Assembly (NCBI GenBank): GCA_030562195.1
Contig: CM060199.1
Location: 22,092,338-22,156,337 of the forward strand
Source of the DNA: Nipponacmea schrenckii
Lineage: Eukaryota > Mollusca > Gastropoda > Lottiidae
Length of the DNA: 64,000 nt
Direction of reading: 5' to 3'
The notes beneath the pieces were generated by a model, which was not told where the DNA came from, did not search any database, and saw only the letters and a list, made by a program, of their open reading frames with translations. Made by a program: the position numbers and the translations under genes. This document shows, piece after piece, positions 1 to 11,257 of the stretch. Position 1 is the first letter of the stretch. The number at the start of each line of letters is the position of its first letter.

Positions 1-928
1 GAGAATATACTTAATATTTCCCGCGATTCGATAGTAAAGAAGGAAATTATTGTATGTTTGATTTGTTAATGTAAACACGTGATAATTAGACAACGTGATG
101 GTTACCGTGTTTGGTAAATGTTTGTATACAAACGCCATTCTCTAGTCTACCTTCCAACGAGATACAAAGTTTAAATTTGTTTAAATAGTATTTAACTAAA
201 TTTTGAGGAATACAAGTCTGAGTATTCACTCTCGAGACGGCTTTTGCAATTGGTATCAGACCCAGGTTTCCAGAGTACATTTTCATTATTTCTTTCATAA
301 ATGTTTTTGATCTCTGGTTTTTCCTGCCCGGCAAGGTCGTTTACGACAGAGTATTTAATTATGATGGATGATAAAAGTTTTCGATTTTCAATGAAACCGT
401 TATATTTATATGTATATATTAATTATTCTTTATATTTGAATGTCAAAGAGTCAGTATTAGAATAAGAATGATAATAATTGTAATTTCATGATAATTGGCT
501 TTCGGATACGATTAATAGAAGGCAATTTATACAACGTGGTTGTATTATTATATTATTTATAAATTTACATGTTTTTTGTCTATAATTTTTACACATAATA
601 TGTACATAGTTGATTGTCTATAAGTTTTTGTATAAATGTACACTATTTATTGTTAATAAAATCCGGCATCAATAGCGCTTGGTGGGCTTATCGGCAAATC
701 TATTAGATTGTTATGTATCGGTATAAAAGGAGAAGAGAATATACCTAATTAGGTAACACCTTTCGTAGCTGTTAAAGATGGCGACGTATGAAAATTATCA
801 TTTTGGCTATGTTTAAGGACAAATATCTCTGTGAATTTTTGAAGTAGGACTAATTATAAAATACCTTCATGTAGACAATGTAATGAACTTTATCTGACCT
901 ATTTTCAAGGCCTAGGTTAAATATTTCA

Positions 929-995
929 ATGAAGAGCGATTTTTTAATTTCGAATTTTTTTTCGAAATATTCGAAATTCAAAAATCGCTCTTCAT
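929..995. repeat. Inverted repeat (hairpin), 26-bp arms
   Basis: Left arm 929-954 begins ATGAAGAGCGATTTTTTAAT and right arm 970-995 ends AAAAATCGCTCTTCAT. The arms pair with one mismatch around a 15-nt AT-rich loop. The neighbourhood resembles the dispersed repeat at 23.7-24.4 kb, so this may be the fold-back end of a short nonautonomous element. No target duplication is obvious. Confidence 0.7.
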
Positions 996-2554
996 AGAAA
1001 TGTGGCCAATGATCAAATGTATCCATCTTCTTAATTTAATCGGAATCGGTCTATCAATACTGCCTGAATTAGGACTTTAGGATTTTGTTAAAAGTGGAAT
1101 CATATGCCCTTTCAACTGGTGAAGTTTTAAAAATCCACCATTTATATTAAGTGAGAAATCAGGGTTTGAATTTTTTTCCGATGACCCTTCAATTTTAAAT
1201 TGCAAATCGTGGCTAGAGGATTTAAACGAATTGCATAAAACCTATAATTTTTAGTTGACTAATACTTTGAAATTTTCAAATAAGAATATCCGATCGAAAT
1301 CGAACTCACAATAAAGATGCAAGAGCAAAAAAAAAAACTCAATTTCCGGTTCTAACTTCCGGTCGGAGAAAGAACTTCCGAATTTCTTTTTTTTTTTAAT
1401 AATTCTAAGGTCACCTATGAAGTCCAAATTTCTGTACCTATTACCAATTCGTCTACAAGCTCGTCCGAGAATCGCAGTGCCTAACGGCACTGAAGTAGTG
1501 CGTACCATTCCAGGAATCGTCATTGTATATATATATATACAAATTTATAATTATGTAGTGGCAAGTCATCACTTAACTATTTTTATGTAAGAGTTTTATA
1601 AGGATATACATCCCTTATGATTATTTCAAAACTTTTTTCTTGGTGATTAGTGAAATTTTAAACATCAGTGTTAAAAGTGAGTATTTAGAAAGAACTATTT
1701 TGTATGTGGAATTGTATCAATCTAAACCATGATTTATGATTTGAATTTTGAAAATGATATTAAAGAAAGAATTTCTGAAGATTGAGAATAACTGTTTCTT
1801 ACTGATTATCTCTATACAGTATATTTTCTTTTTCACAACAGTTAATAAAGTTCATATGGCTACTTTGTGGCAGACTTCAATCTATTATCAAAGCCGCTTA
1901 ATGTTTGAGGCAATATGGTGTGTATATAATATATACACCTGGTGTACATGGATTGTTCCATATAATTAGTTAACATTAAGAAGAGTTTTAATAGGCGATC
2001 GCTCGACACTATTCTCTTTGCATTCCGACTGAGAACAGGTTTCTGAGTAAAATATCAGTTTTCACGGGTGACATTGAGATTCAATGATGAAACATTTCTC
2101 CTCGTGAAAGGAAGTGATTTGTATTAATATGTATCTATTTTTTATTTTGATAAATATAATCGATAGTGGGTCGCTGTAATGCCAATGTGGTTTGATATGG
2201 ATGGATATTAATTAGGTGGACGTTTTTCCTTGAAACAATTATCTCTTGTCATATATTTTTTTAATAATTCATATGAATTGCTTAATTCTAATAAAAACAT
2301 TGATTTTGCGTCTTATTTCTGGTAGATATTGTGAAAATAGGATTATGTTTCGACTCTATAAAATAAGGGCATAGTATTTTGTCATGGTTATCCACAGGGG
2401 TGTAGGCCTATACTCGCATAACCTACTCTCCAGATCTAGTATTTGTATGGGAAACAAGGGTGTTGATGATACTATTTTAGAAAGGAAAACTATATTCCCT
2501 TTTTTCACTTTTTTAATTATTGGCACAATTCTAAGAGTTCATTTTCTTCAGTTT

Positions 2555-2705
2555 CCGCCCTTCTTTCCTCTCTTTCCGCCTGTCTTTCCTTTCTTTCTTC
2601 TTGTCTTTCCGCCTTTCTTTCTTCTTGTCTTTCCACCTTTCTTTCTTCTTGTCTTACCGCCGTCCTTTCTTCTTGTCTTTCCTCTCTTTCCTCTTGTCCA
2701 TCATG
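2555..2705. repeat. Pyrimidine-rich imperfect tandem repeat
   Basis: About 150 bp almost entirely C and T on the plus strand, built from imperfect CTTTCTTTCTTCTTGTCTTTC-like units of 15-22 bp. It produces long low-complexity open frames (Phe/Leu/Pro/Ser) in two phases, which are not genes. Confidence 0.75.
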
Positions 2706-3488
2706 CCTTTCCTTTTTAGCTCCTGGTCTAAAAACATAACAGTGTTTTATGCATTAGGGTTTCTGTTTCAGTGCCAACAAGATTTGAAATAATCTGCAAA
2801 AATAACAGCCAGTTAAATGAATCTAAAATGTCGTGCTGAGATTAATGCAATGTGGAAAGGAATTTGGAACGGTAAATTTACTTGAAATTTTATTTGTAGT
2901 ATTCCTTATAAGGAACTTCATTGTTGATGACGTCATGAAATTACCGATAAATATAATTTTTAAGCATAATTTGAATTTTAGATTACGTAGGAGACAGGCT
3001 ATTATTCTATAAGGCATTTGCTAAAATTCGTTTATAAGTAGTTAAGTAACATTTAGGATTACAAAAAAAAAAAAAAAAATTCTGTAGAGTTTACATACAC
3101 CTAATTAATAATCAGGGCGTTAGATAAATATAGAATATTTTCAGTCAAAACTTTTAGATACGTTTCTTTTGACTTTGTTGTATATTTTTTTCGTAAATTT
3201 CAACCCTCCAAAAATCCGTAGTCCCAACCCTCCAAAAATCCGTAGTACTGAAAGAATTGAATGCACCAGATCGCGCGAAAATGAATTTCAAAGCCATCAC
3301 TAGTGTTTACAAAGCATGTGTTAGAGATATGAGATGTATTTGAATGAAAAAATCATATCTAATTATGAATAAATGATGTTTTAAATCGTGTCAGTGATTA
3401 TGGTGAGTGAAAGGTTTATTTTACCGAAGGTCAAAATGCTGATAATGACTGCCAATATGAATAGGCCTATTTTAGTTTAGGGGGTCAG

Positions 3489-3701
3489 TCATAACGACGT
3501 ATGCTTCAGTCTTTGCAAGATTTTATGGACTCGGTCCGCCAATTCATTTGCCATCTGTTTCAATGTTAAATCACGAAATTCAACCTTCCATAACTTTTTC
3601 CAGAAATCTCGTTGAAAGCTTTCCTGTATGTCACATGAAAGCCTGGCCAATACTTGGTTTCTGTACGAAATTTCAATATAGCATGACCATGAAAAGTTTG
3701 A
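3489..3701 (-). CDS. Possible terminal exon, unknown protein
   Basis: On the minus strand a pyrimidine-rich stretch ending TTTTGTTTAG (about 3702-3711) precedes an open frame of about 70 codons that ends in TGA at 3489. The translation has normal composition (Trp, Cys, charged residues; for example FWKKLWKVEFRDLTL) and is not low complexity. No start codon is expected if this is an internal acceptor followed by the last exon. I do not recognise the family and see no companion exon. It could be a chance open frame. Confidence 0.22.
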   Translation of the reverse strand, partial: SNFSWSCYIEISYRNQVLARLSCDIQESFQRDFWKKLWKVEFRDLTLKQMANELADRVHKILQRLKHTSL

Positions 3702-4763
3702 ACTAAACAAAATGAAAGTAAACCACTACATTTTATCAACATCCGCTTGACTGTCACTGCACACAAAACCACTATTTTTAGAAATAACCTTCCGCCAATT
3801 AAATTTCTCATTATCTCAGAAATTCTGAAAGAAAATGCAATTTCAGACATCAAATTTCAAATCTAGACCAAAAATTAGTCAAAAATGGGCATGCAAAAAC
3901 CCCCAAAGGAAGGGAGAAAGAGGATTTCTAATACAATCATTAGCATAAAATGTTTTACTGGTCTGAGTCCTATATGAAACCGTTTGTCCTAGAAATAATA
4001 CGCAGTTATTTCCCTTTACCTGTTTTGATATATTGTATATATTATGAAACGTGCCTTTGCCGAGATATCTTATAATAGTTCTTTTTTCAGTGAAAAGACA
4101 TTTTGTCAGTTTTTATTTATTTTGAGCAATTATCTAGAAGTATAATTGAAAGTTAACAGTTGTCGAAAATATCAAGATGTTAAAGATTCTTTACATTCTG
4201 GAAATGTATATATTTTTTGTAGGTTGCAGGAAGGACAAATGGCAAAATTGTGTTGTTTGGATTCGACATTTACAGGTTCATTATGCTACTGCCCTTGCAC
4301 TTTCAAGTCAGCATTTTGCATTGAATGTGACTGGTTTGTTGTAGAAATGATATAGAGTTATTTCTGTACCTGGTGTCTTGATAAACATATATTTGGACAT
4401 TTTTTTCATGTTCTTTTTTTAGTAAAAAAACAGTTTTGTCTCTTTTCTAGAAGCATCGTGAACATATTTGAAAGGTTTTATCCCCAAAGATCGTCAACAT
4501 GCTACTTCAGAAAAAATACTTACATTTTATCTATCTGTTTGAAAATAGATAAAACATGAAGGACTTCATTGAAGAGGGAATTGTCTTCAATTCCATTATT
4601 CAGCTTAAAGATGATATGTCAAGTAAATAGAAAAAGTTCCAATTTGGAATTTCTGGCTATGAATGATAACCAATGTGACTTATAATAAATATTCCATAAT
4701 TTTATTTTGATAAAAACATTCATTTTTGATGGAATAATGACTATTTTCCGAAGTTGACTTCAA

Positions 4764-4802
4764 AATTCCCGCCATATTGAGTGGCCCGGATGTGTTACGT
4801 CA
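4764..4802 (+). promoter_or_regulatory. Promoter-proximal E2F/YY1/CRE-like sites
   Basis: Just upstream of the ATG at 4831 lie TTCCCGCC (E2F-like), overlapping GCCATATTG (YY1-like), and TTACGTCA at 4795-4802 (CRE/ATF-like). The combination, 30-65 bp before the start codon with no TATA box, looks like a compact TATA-less promoter. The sites are read from the sequence; their use is inference. Confidence 0.45.
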
Positions 4803-4830
4803 TTCCTAGAACCCGCTTCTAGAAACAAAC

Positions 4831-5779
4831 ATGGCTACCAGTTCTGATTCTGAGTGCAGTTCTCCGTCTTATTTCTCCAATAATGATGACGTTGACGAGT
4901 TACAAGTGCTAGAGGACGATAATGAAGAGGAAGTGGAACATTTAGAATATGTTGGGCCGTATATGCATGAGTCAGATGTAGATGACTGCGAAGAACTTGT
5001 GCCCGAAATCGAGGACCGACAGTCGTGGAGGCTCGATGGAGGGAGATTGAATGAGTGGTAAGCATTATTTTTACCAAGATTTACAAGTTTGGAATCTTCC
5101 TTAAATGGTCATATGTTCAAATAAGGTGTCAATAGATAGGCCTGGCTATACAGACAGGATAGCCATAATAAAATTACAACTAAAAGCCAGTGTAGGTAGG
5201 CCCACATGTATTGTGACATTGTGTGCAGAGACCAGTAGGGGCCTACTAGTAGACTGTGTGTATGGTTTTATGTGGTTGGTTTATTTGACATATAAATTAA
5301 AAGTACTGTACTATGAAACTTATAAATTTCTCTTCTCGTTATGTAGGTGCTCGTGTGGCAATTGCCAGCCAATGGCTTCCGCAGCAGAATGTGTGTGCTG
5401 CAAAGAGTTGGACAAGACTGCTGATAAAATAGCCGAGGGTGAAGAGTTTCATGCGATAAAGCTAAAGTGTATTTGTGATCATCCAGGCATCAACAGTGTG
5501 TGCTTGGATCCTTATGTGCTTCAAGTGGCATGGCTGAACTACAAACAGCAGTATGGGGGCAAGGCTTTCGAAGGGCCTCAAGACGTGAAATACAGACATA
5601 TTGGATATCGCCAACTGGTACGATGGTGCTGGGATTATCTTGGTAGGGAAAACAGAGTGGTTTTGCCCGAATGTGCAGTGTCATGCATACGTGCACATTT
5701 CCCCCCTCCTGGAAACGAAAAGGATTATGATTTCAAGGGATTCAGACAAATAGTGCGTAGACTACCTCACTTAAGATAA
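4831..5779 (+). CDS. Acidic protein with P2X7-type C-terminal zinc-binding domain, two exons
   Basis: Exon 1 is 4831-5057 and exon 2 is 5347-5779. The intron has a GTAAGC donor and a TTATGTAG acceptor; joining them completes a TGG codon and gives 219 residues. Residues 1-75 are Ser/Asp/Glu-rich with no fold visible. Residues 77-219 match the cytoplasmic ballast-type domain known from P2X7 receptors: a CSCGNC cluster (77-82), further Cys at 91, 93 and 94, CICDHPG (117-123), VCLD (127-130), YRHIGYRQ (158-165), and a late Cys pair (185, 189) before a Phe-Pro stretch. These Cys/His groups bind zinc in the mammalian protein. There are no membrane helices, so this is not a channel but one of the stand-alone P2X7-C proteins common in invertebrates. 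Its function is unknown. It begins with a plain ATG close to E2F/YY1/CRE-like sites and appears intact. Confidence 0.82.
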
Positions 5780-5849
5780 ACTTTATGCCTTCTCAATTCA
5801 TCAGTATAAACATCCAAAGCTGTACGATGTTATTAATTGAATTAAGTGT

Positions 5850-6460
5850 ATTTTGAATGATTTAATACAGATGCAAGATACTAGATTGCCAAAATTATGT
5901 TATCAAATGCTTTATAATCTAGATGTAAATGGTCGAACAAAGTGGTGTACATATGTACGTAATATTTTATTTAAGTATGGTTTTGGTCATGTATGGATAA
6001 ACCAGGGCGTTGCTGATGTTAATATATTTATGAACTGTGTTTTAAACAGTATGTAAGAGTGGCATGATTTTTATCACTAACTCATCAAAATGTAGATTCT
6101 TTAGTAAAGAAAAATCTAATTATATACTGTGAAACATTTAAACAGCACCCTTTCGCACAGACGTTTTGCATTGTCAAATTTCAAAAGTTCAAGACATAAT
6201 CTCGAAATAGAACAAGGTCTTTAAAATAAAATCCCAATGAATGAATGAATATATATATATATGTAAAGTATGCAAAATAAAACAAATGACGAGGTTCATT
6301 TTATAATAGACTGTCCAATTTTAAGAGATCTGAGGCAAAGTTGCCTTCCACCATGGCTCATAAAACCTCTGACTGAAAGTAATTTAATTCTATTATTTGA
6401 TTCAAATGACCTTTATGTAATTTGTAACCTATCGATGTATATAACTAATGAATAAAAGTA
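5850..6460 (+). pseudogene. Degenerate LINE reverse-transcriptase C-terminal remnant
   Basis: Separate short frames recall the C-terminal third of LINE ORF2 proteins seen elsewhere in this window. 5853-6056 has WCTYVRNILFKYGFGHVWINQG, comparable to the equivalent region of the LINEs at 41-43 kb and 47-49 kb. About 6150-6220 encodes SSRHNLEIEQG, the usual start of the C-terminal Cys/His module. 6270-6455 encodes DEVHFIIDCPILRDLR, its HxxxxC half. Frames are broken and an (AATG)/(AT) microsatellite lies at 6237-6262. It is a dead remnant. Confidence 0.55.
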
Positions 6461-6666
6461 AGAAATAAAATTGTAATTTTTATCAATATGATTTTAAAAA
6501 CTTTCCAATTTATTAAACAGCAATGAACTATTTTATATTTGTATTTTATATGGTAAATTCACTTGATAATTGTTCGTATTAGAACTGTAGGTCTGTGCCT
6601 TATAGTTGTAATTAAAGACGTTTTGATTCTTTTAAAATTTATTTCAATAAATAGTTGTAAATATTG

Positions 6667-6833
6667 TCAGTTCTTTTTGAACCGGGAGCAGTGTGTCCCT
6701 ATAGCCTCACATTTGTCAGGCCTTTCAAATTGTGATGCCAAGCTGTCTGGTTCCTTCATCGAGAACTCGTTCCAGTCTTTGCGCTTCAGCTTGGCAATCC
6801 TTATCACTTCAGAAAAACATTCCTCTGCATATC
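6667..6833 (-). CDS. Terminal exon of an unrecognised gene
   Basis: Minus-strand frame of 55 codons plus a 2-nt split codon, from an acceptor (CAATTTTTAG just above 6833) to TGA at 6667-6669. It encodes a hydrophilic segment (AEECFSEVIRIAKLKRKDW near the start) ending THCSRFKKN. The composition and clean splice acceptor look like a genuine last exon, but I find no earlier exons. They may lie beyond the LINE copy and the gap at 8725. The LINE 3' tail is about 14 bp upstream of the acceptor, so the intron was invaded right next to the splice site. Confidence 0.4.
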
Positions 6834-6846
6834 CTAAAAATTGAAA

Positions 6847-8724
6847 AAATGAAATGAAATGAAATGAAATGTATTAAAGTGCATCAGCACCAAAACGGGC
6901 TATATAGCACTTGAATACGATTTAAAATAAAAACAAAAATTAAAACTAGAAAATCAATACATTAAAAATAAAAATTATCACAAAACCCCAAAAAGGGCAA
7001 CAAACCAATGCTAAAAACTATATCACAGAATGGCTGTAACCCAATATGGGCTAAAAACAAAATAGCAAAAATAAAACTATAACACAAATATATTTTAAAA
7101 TTTATAATACAGATTAGTCTGTTTTAAAAACGCGACAACCTTCTCATAAAGAGAAGGTTGCGCAAACAGATGGAACAAGGATCTAGCACGGTAGTGCTGA
7201 GATCTTATAGGTTTGAGATGCGTGCACTCAATCAGAATGTGTTTCACTGTCAGGCGAACCTGGCAATGCTCACAGGCTGGTTGAGGCTCTCGCTTGAGCA
7301 GGTAACAGTTGGTAAGGTGAGTATGTCCAAGACGAGAGCGACACAAAACAACTTCATTTCTCCTGTTGGCACAATAAGAGGATGGCCAGTCCCCCAAAAG
7401 AGGCTTGATGGCATGAAGTTTGTTTGTATCTGCAGCATCCCATTTTTGCTGCCATCGTTGCAAAATAAAAGTCCTTATCACCGACTTAAAGTCGGTGTAA
7501 GGCAAGGACAAGGGGGAGACAGGCAGTGACAAAGCAGCCTTAGCCGCCGCATCTGCCTTGTCATTTCCCCGTATGCCCATGTGACTGGGAAGCCAACAAA
7601 GGACAATGTCCTTTTTTGGCCCAGAGAGCTTGTAAATATCTCCGATTATTGGGTGCACAAGCTGGATGTTATGAATAGCTTGTAATGCAGACAGAGAATC
7701 AGAATAGATAATACATTTTTTTAAGGATAATGAGGACTGAAAGAACTCGAGTGCCTGTAAAATGGCAACGAGTTCTGCAGTAAAAATAGAGGCTGCTGGT
7801 GGAAGAGATACAGACAGGACTTCGGATGGTGTCACTGTTACAGCTGCCACCTTATCACCATCCTTGGACCCATCTGTATAGAAAGGAGCATAATCCCCAT
7901 ATTTAGCCCTTAATTCAAGAAATTTCGACTTGAAGACGATCGAGCTTGTCTGTGACTTCTTATTGCTTGATAGACTAAAGTCTATCTGAAATGGAGCAAT
8001 TGACCAAGGTGGAATTGTGGTCATTATGAAGTCCGCAATATTGTCGTGGCTTATACCAGCCGCTGACAAAAGTGGTTGAATGCGGACTCCAAAAGAAGAA
8101 ATTGCACGAGGCTTTGCCTCGTACAAATGCTCAAAATAAGGACTAAATACGGGGCGGTGAGCCGGATGGTATGGCAAAGATGCTATTTTAATAGCATACT
8201 GTAGTGAAAGTCTATCACGTCTGTCGTACAATGAGGGCTCGTTAGCCTCGACGTACAGACTTTCAACTGGAGTTGTGCGAAAAGCGCCTAAACTGATTCT
8301 AAGTCCTTGGTTGTGTATGGTATCAAGCTCTTTAAGATAGGATGGACGAGCTGAACCATACACCTGGCACCCATAATCGAGCTTGGATCGGACCAAAGCT
8401 CGATATAATCGGAGGAGAACCTTACGGTCAGCTCCCCAGTCAGTGTTGGATAAGACTCTCAGTATGTTGAGAGCTTTCAGACATTTTTTCTTGAGGATTT
8501 TAATGTGTGGACGGAAAGAAAGCTTGCTGTCAAATGTAAGACCAAGAAATTTGAATTCCTGTACTACAGGAACGACAGCATTGTCCAAACGTAGCACTGG
8601 GTCAAGGTGCAAACCTCTTCTTTTACAAAAATGCATGCAGACGGTCTTGGATTTCGAAAATCGAAATCCATTGTCAGTCGCCCATTGCTGTAGATTGTTT
8701 AAGCAAAGCTGCAACTGACGCTCG
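6847..8724 (-). mobile_element. I-type LINE, 3' part of second copy (RT thumb, RNase H, 3' UTR)
   Basis: This is the reverse-orientation copy of the LINE at 17696-23310. Its 3' end is the pentanucleotide tail read as (GAAAT)n at 6849-6871, then the 3' UTR, then an uninterrupted ORF2 C-terminal frame from stop 7095 to the gap edge at 8724 (about 543 codons). It includes the end of the reverse transcriptase (FSKSKTVCMHFCKRRG), an RNase H domain with FYTDGSKDG, ELVAILQALEF, IYSDSLSALQAI and WLPSHMGIRGNDKAD, and a C-terminal Cys/His module (CEHCQVRLTVKHILIEC). Unlike the full-length copy this part has no frameshift, so it may be younger. Its 5' part is lost in the gap. Confidence 0.9.
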
Positions 8725-9224
8725 NNNNNNNNNNNNNNNNNNNNNNNNNNNNNNNNNNNNNNNNNNNNNNNNNNNNNNNNNNNNNNNNNNNNNNNNNNNN
8801 NNNNNNNNNNNNNNNNNNNNNNNNNNNNNNNNNNNNNNNNNNNNNNNNNNNNNNNNNNNNNNNNNNNNNNNNNNNNNNNNNNNNNNNNNNNNNNNNNNNN
8901 NNNNNNNNNNNNNNNNNNNNNNNNNNNNNNNNNNNNNNNNNNNNNNNNNNNNNNNNNNNNNNNNNNNNNNNNNNNNNNNNNNNNNNNNNNNNNNNNNNNN
9001 NNNNNNNNNNNNNNNNNNNNNNNNNNNNNNNNNNNNNNNNNNNNNNNNNNNNNNNNNNNNNNNNNNNNNNNNNNNNNNNNNNNNNNNNNNNNNNNNNNNN
9101 NNNNNNNNNNNNNNNNNNNNNNNNNNNNNNNNNNNNNNNNNNNNNNNNNNNNNNNNNNNNNNNNNNNNNNNNNNNNNNNNNNNNNNNNNNNNNNNNNNNN
9201 NNNNNNNNNNNNNNNNNNNNNNNN
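8725..9224. other. Assembly gap of exactly 500 N
   Basis: A run of N with the same length as the other two gaps, so the size is a placeholder. To the left is LINE ORF2, to the right Polinton sequence. Any open frame drawn across it (7095-9335) is a chimera of the two. Confidence 0.98.
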
Positions 9225-9335
9225 TTTCTCGCCTTTATATTTAGCCCATGGAAAACCGGGAAGTTTAGTTAGAGATTTTTGAATGTCTCCTGATCCGAAA
9301 TAAGTTGTGGGGGAGTGAATGTTTATTAAAGACAT
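9225..9335 (-). pseudogene. PLA2-like Polinton gene, N-terminal fragment
   Basis: Thirty-seven codons from ATG at 9335 to the gap edge, identical in translation to the first 37 residues of the ORF at 29021. The catalytic part is not present because the sequence stops at the N run. Whether the rest exists is unknown. Confidence 0.75.
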
Positions 9336-10431
9336 TTTTGGTCTTTGTTTTTAGTTACAAAGGATGTAACCTTTGGTATAAGGGACATCAATCCAGAGAA
9401 GAAACCATCTCCAGTGTAATTGAACTTTTCATGCTTTAAAATCAATCCCATATTTTTAATATAGTAGATTTGATAAAAGAAATACAACAAAAGAATTTTA
9501 TTACAAGTATAAATAAATTCAAAGGTTCATAATCAATAAAACATTATCATAAATTATTATTAATTGTTTTCTCAACTGCGCATGATCGAAAAGCGTACTA
9601 CTAGTACGGGTCGTTAGTTACGAATATTGTTATTTGGTTGCTATTCATCTGCGCATGACAGGATATGTCAGTTGCGGATGTTGTTGTTCTATCCAACTGC
9701 GCATGATCGAAAAGCGTACTATCAGTACGGGTCCTTAGTTACCAACTGTTGTTATGTTGTTAGGTATAACTACGCAGGTAGGAAGTTTCACAGGTAATTA
9801 ACTTTTATCGATCAAACACGTGTACCATTATACTGTATTATTGATTGTCACATCTGTGAATATTTACCACGTAAACTGAAACATAAAATGGAGAATTTAT
9901 TATTAAATATATTTTACACACTCACCTTTCAGTTAATGAACAGAATCTCAAACTGTTTTAGATAAGATTGATAAATATTTTCAAATCACATTAGTTTCCA
10001 AAACGTTACTTCTTCAGAATTCTTTTGAAACATTGTTCGATTTCTGAAACCATTCATTTTAATTTGAGAATTGACAAACTAACGAAAATTTGATATAATT
10101 AAACTGTTAATATTAGATTTAGAGATTACATACCTTAATTGGATATAATTCTGTTAATCTCTTGTCCAAAGAATATTAAACCGAGAGTAAAACAGAAACT
10201 GAACTGTACATTAACACGGCCGGCTTCAAAATGAGTTGGCAAGTAACAGGTGTGATCTATTACGACGCAGTTAATAAAGTTCGAGAATATTCTAGAATGT
10301 TAAAGAGAATATTGATTAAACAATTTTAATAATTTAGCAGACGAATTTAGTTATAATATATCATGAAGTTTAAAGTGAATGTGTATTTAAAACATTTTTT
10401 GGTTATTAAAAGGGAGGGCGGGTGGGCAAAT

Positions 10432-10522
10432 AGTAGTAATAGAACTTACAGATATCCGGTAGCTCGGAGCGGAGCGGAGCGAAGCGGAGGGGTGCCGGAT
10501 ATCTGTAAGTTCTATTACTACT
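10432..10522. repeat. Polinton terminal hairpin, 28-bp perfect arms
   Basis: Left arm 10432-10459 starts AGTAGTAATAGAACTTACAG and right arm 10495-10522 is its exact reverse complement, ending TGTAAGTTCTATTACTACT. The 35-nt loop is rich in GGAGC/GAAGC repeats. The same GTAGCTCGG-free, shorter version sits at the Polinton start at 28928-28983. The AGTAGT end fits the AG start of Polinton termini. Confidence 0.85.
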
Positions 10523-10900
10523 GTTTTAATGCAAGTGTCAAATGTCGTGTGTTATATGTCTTATGTTATATGGTAAACGACATATGACAAAAGTTCAATG
10601 TTAAGCGTTTTATGGCAGACTATACAGGGCAAAAGTTATAAGTAAAAGGTTTAATGTAATAATGCATCATCAAACTTTTTACATTTAGCACAAAACATTT
10701 GACTTCTTACTTATGTCTTATGCATTAGTGGAATTTTTACACGTAACTTTTAACATACAACATATAATATTTGCATTAACTACATTGCATTAGTGAATTA
10801 GACATTTGTGCATGGCACTGACTTCTGACACAAATCCCCCTCTATAGTCGTTAACTTAAATTATGTCAAACATATTGCGTACACAAGTAAATTTTAACGT
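10523..10900. other. Intergenic, no gene seen
   Basis: AT-rich sequence with many short ATG-rich words (TTATGTCTTATG, ACATATGAC) and no coding frame, RNA gene or recognisable element. Confidence 0.5.
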
Positions 10901-10904
10901 TTTT

Positions 10905-11232
10905 CCATTTAATCAAGGGCCATAACTCATAAACCGACACCTGGTTCGTGCCATTTTCGAACTTGTCTGAGATATTATCAAGATGAATACACATACCAAG
11001 TTTCATTCAAATCGGATAAAAACTACAGCTTCTATTGCGTACACAAGTAAATTTAAACGTTTTTTCATTTAATCAAGGGCCATAAGTCATAAACCGACAT
11101 CTGGAATCGTGCCATTTTCGAACTTGTCCGAGATATTATCAAGATAAATACACATACACAAGTAATTGTTGACGGACAGACGGACAGGGATGATGGCAAT
11201 ATACGTCCACATTTTCATGTGGGCGTATAAAA
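10905..11232 (+). repeat. Fragment of the TATACGCCCACAT-ended repeat family
   Basis: About 2.5 copies of a ~130-bp module (AAGGGCCATAACTCATAAACC ... ACCAAGTTTCAT ... ATCGGATAAAAACTACAG), then a GACGGACAGACGGACAGGG block and the terminus ACATTTTCATGTGGGCGTATA. The order and ending match the larger copies at 15943-16856 (inverted) and 43113-44712. No coding capacity; probably a nonautonomous element carrying an internal satellite. Confidence 0.75.
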
Positions 11233-11257
11233 ACTATCGAAACACACGCCTTCTTAA

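Larger units (their letters stand above)
1..3480. other. Intergenic DNA, no supported gene
   Basis: AT-rich DNA with only short open frames lacking recognisable domains. The stretch 720-910 is, in reverse orientation, similar to the repeats at 23770-24370 (GATGGCG, TTGATAATTTTCAT and GACCTATTTTCAAGG-type words). There is also a hairpin at 929-995, a CT-rich tract at 2555-2705 and a small direct repeat at about 3200-3246 (CCAACCCTCCAAAAATCCGT twice). I see no RNA gene. Confidence 0.6.
9225..10522 (-). mobile_element. Polinton/Maverick end fragment
   Basis: On the minus strand this reads from a Polinton terminus (hairpin at 10432-10522, then a GGGAGGGCGGGTGGGCAAAT block) towards a PLA2-like gene start at 9335. 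The terminal block and the first PLA2 codons match the Polinton at 28928-29130. About 1 kb lies between terminus and gene here, against about 40 bp in the other copy. That stretch has direct repeats of AACTGCGCATGATCGAAAAG (about 9574-9620 and 9690-9735) and a short frame at 9345-9450 of unknown function. The fragment ends at the gap. Confidence 0.72.

Noticed and set aside
86..334. An 82-codon minus-strand frame near the left edge
   Set aside because: No domain, splice or promoter support; probably chance.
2384..2792. Phe/Leu/Pro-rich frames
   Set aside because: Low-complexity CT tract, open in more than one phase.
7095..9335. A 746-codon open frame beginning like the Polinton PLA2 gene and ending as LINE RNase H
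   Set aside because: It crosses the 500-N gap; it joins two unrelated elements by chance.
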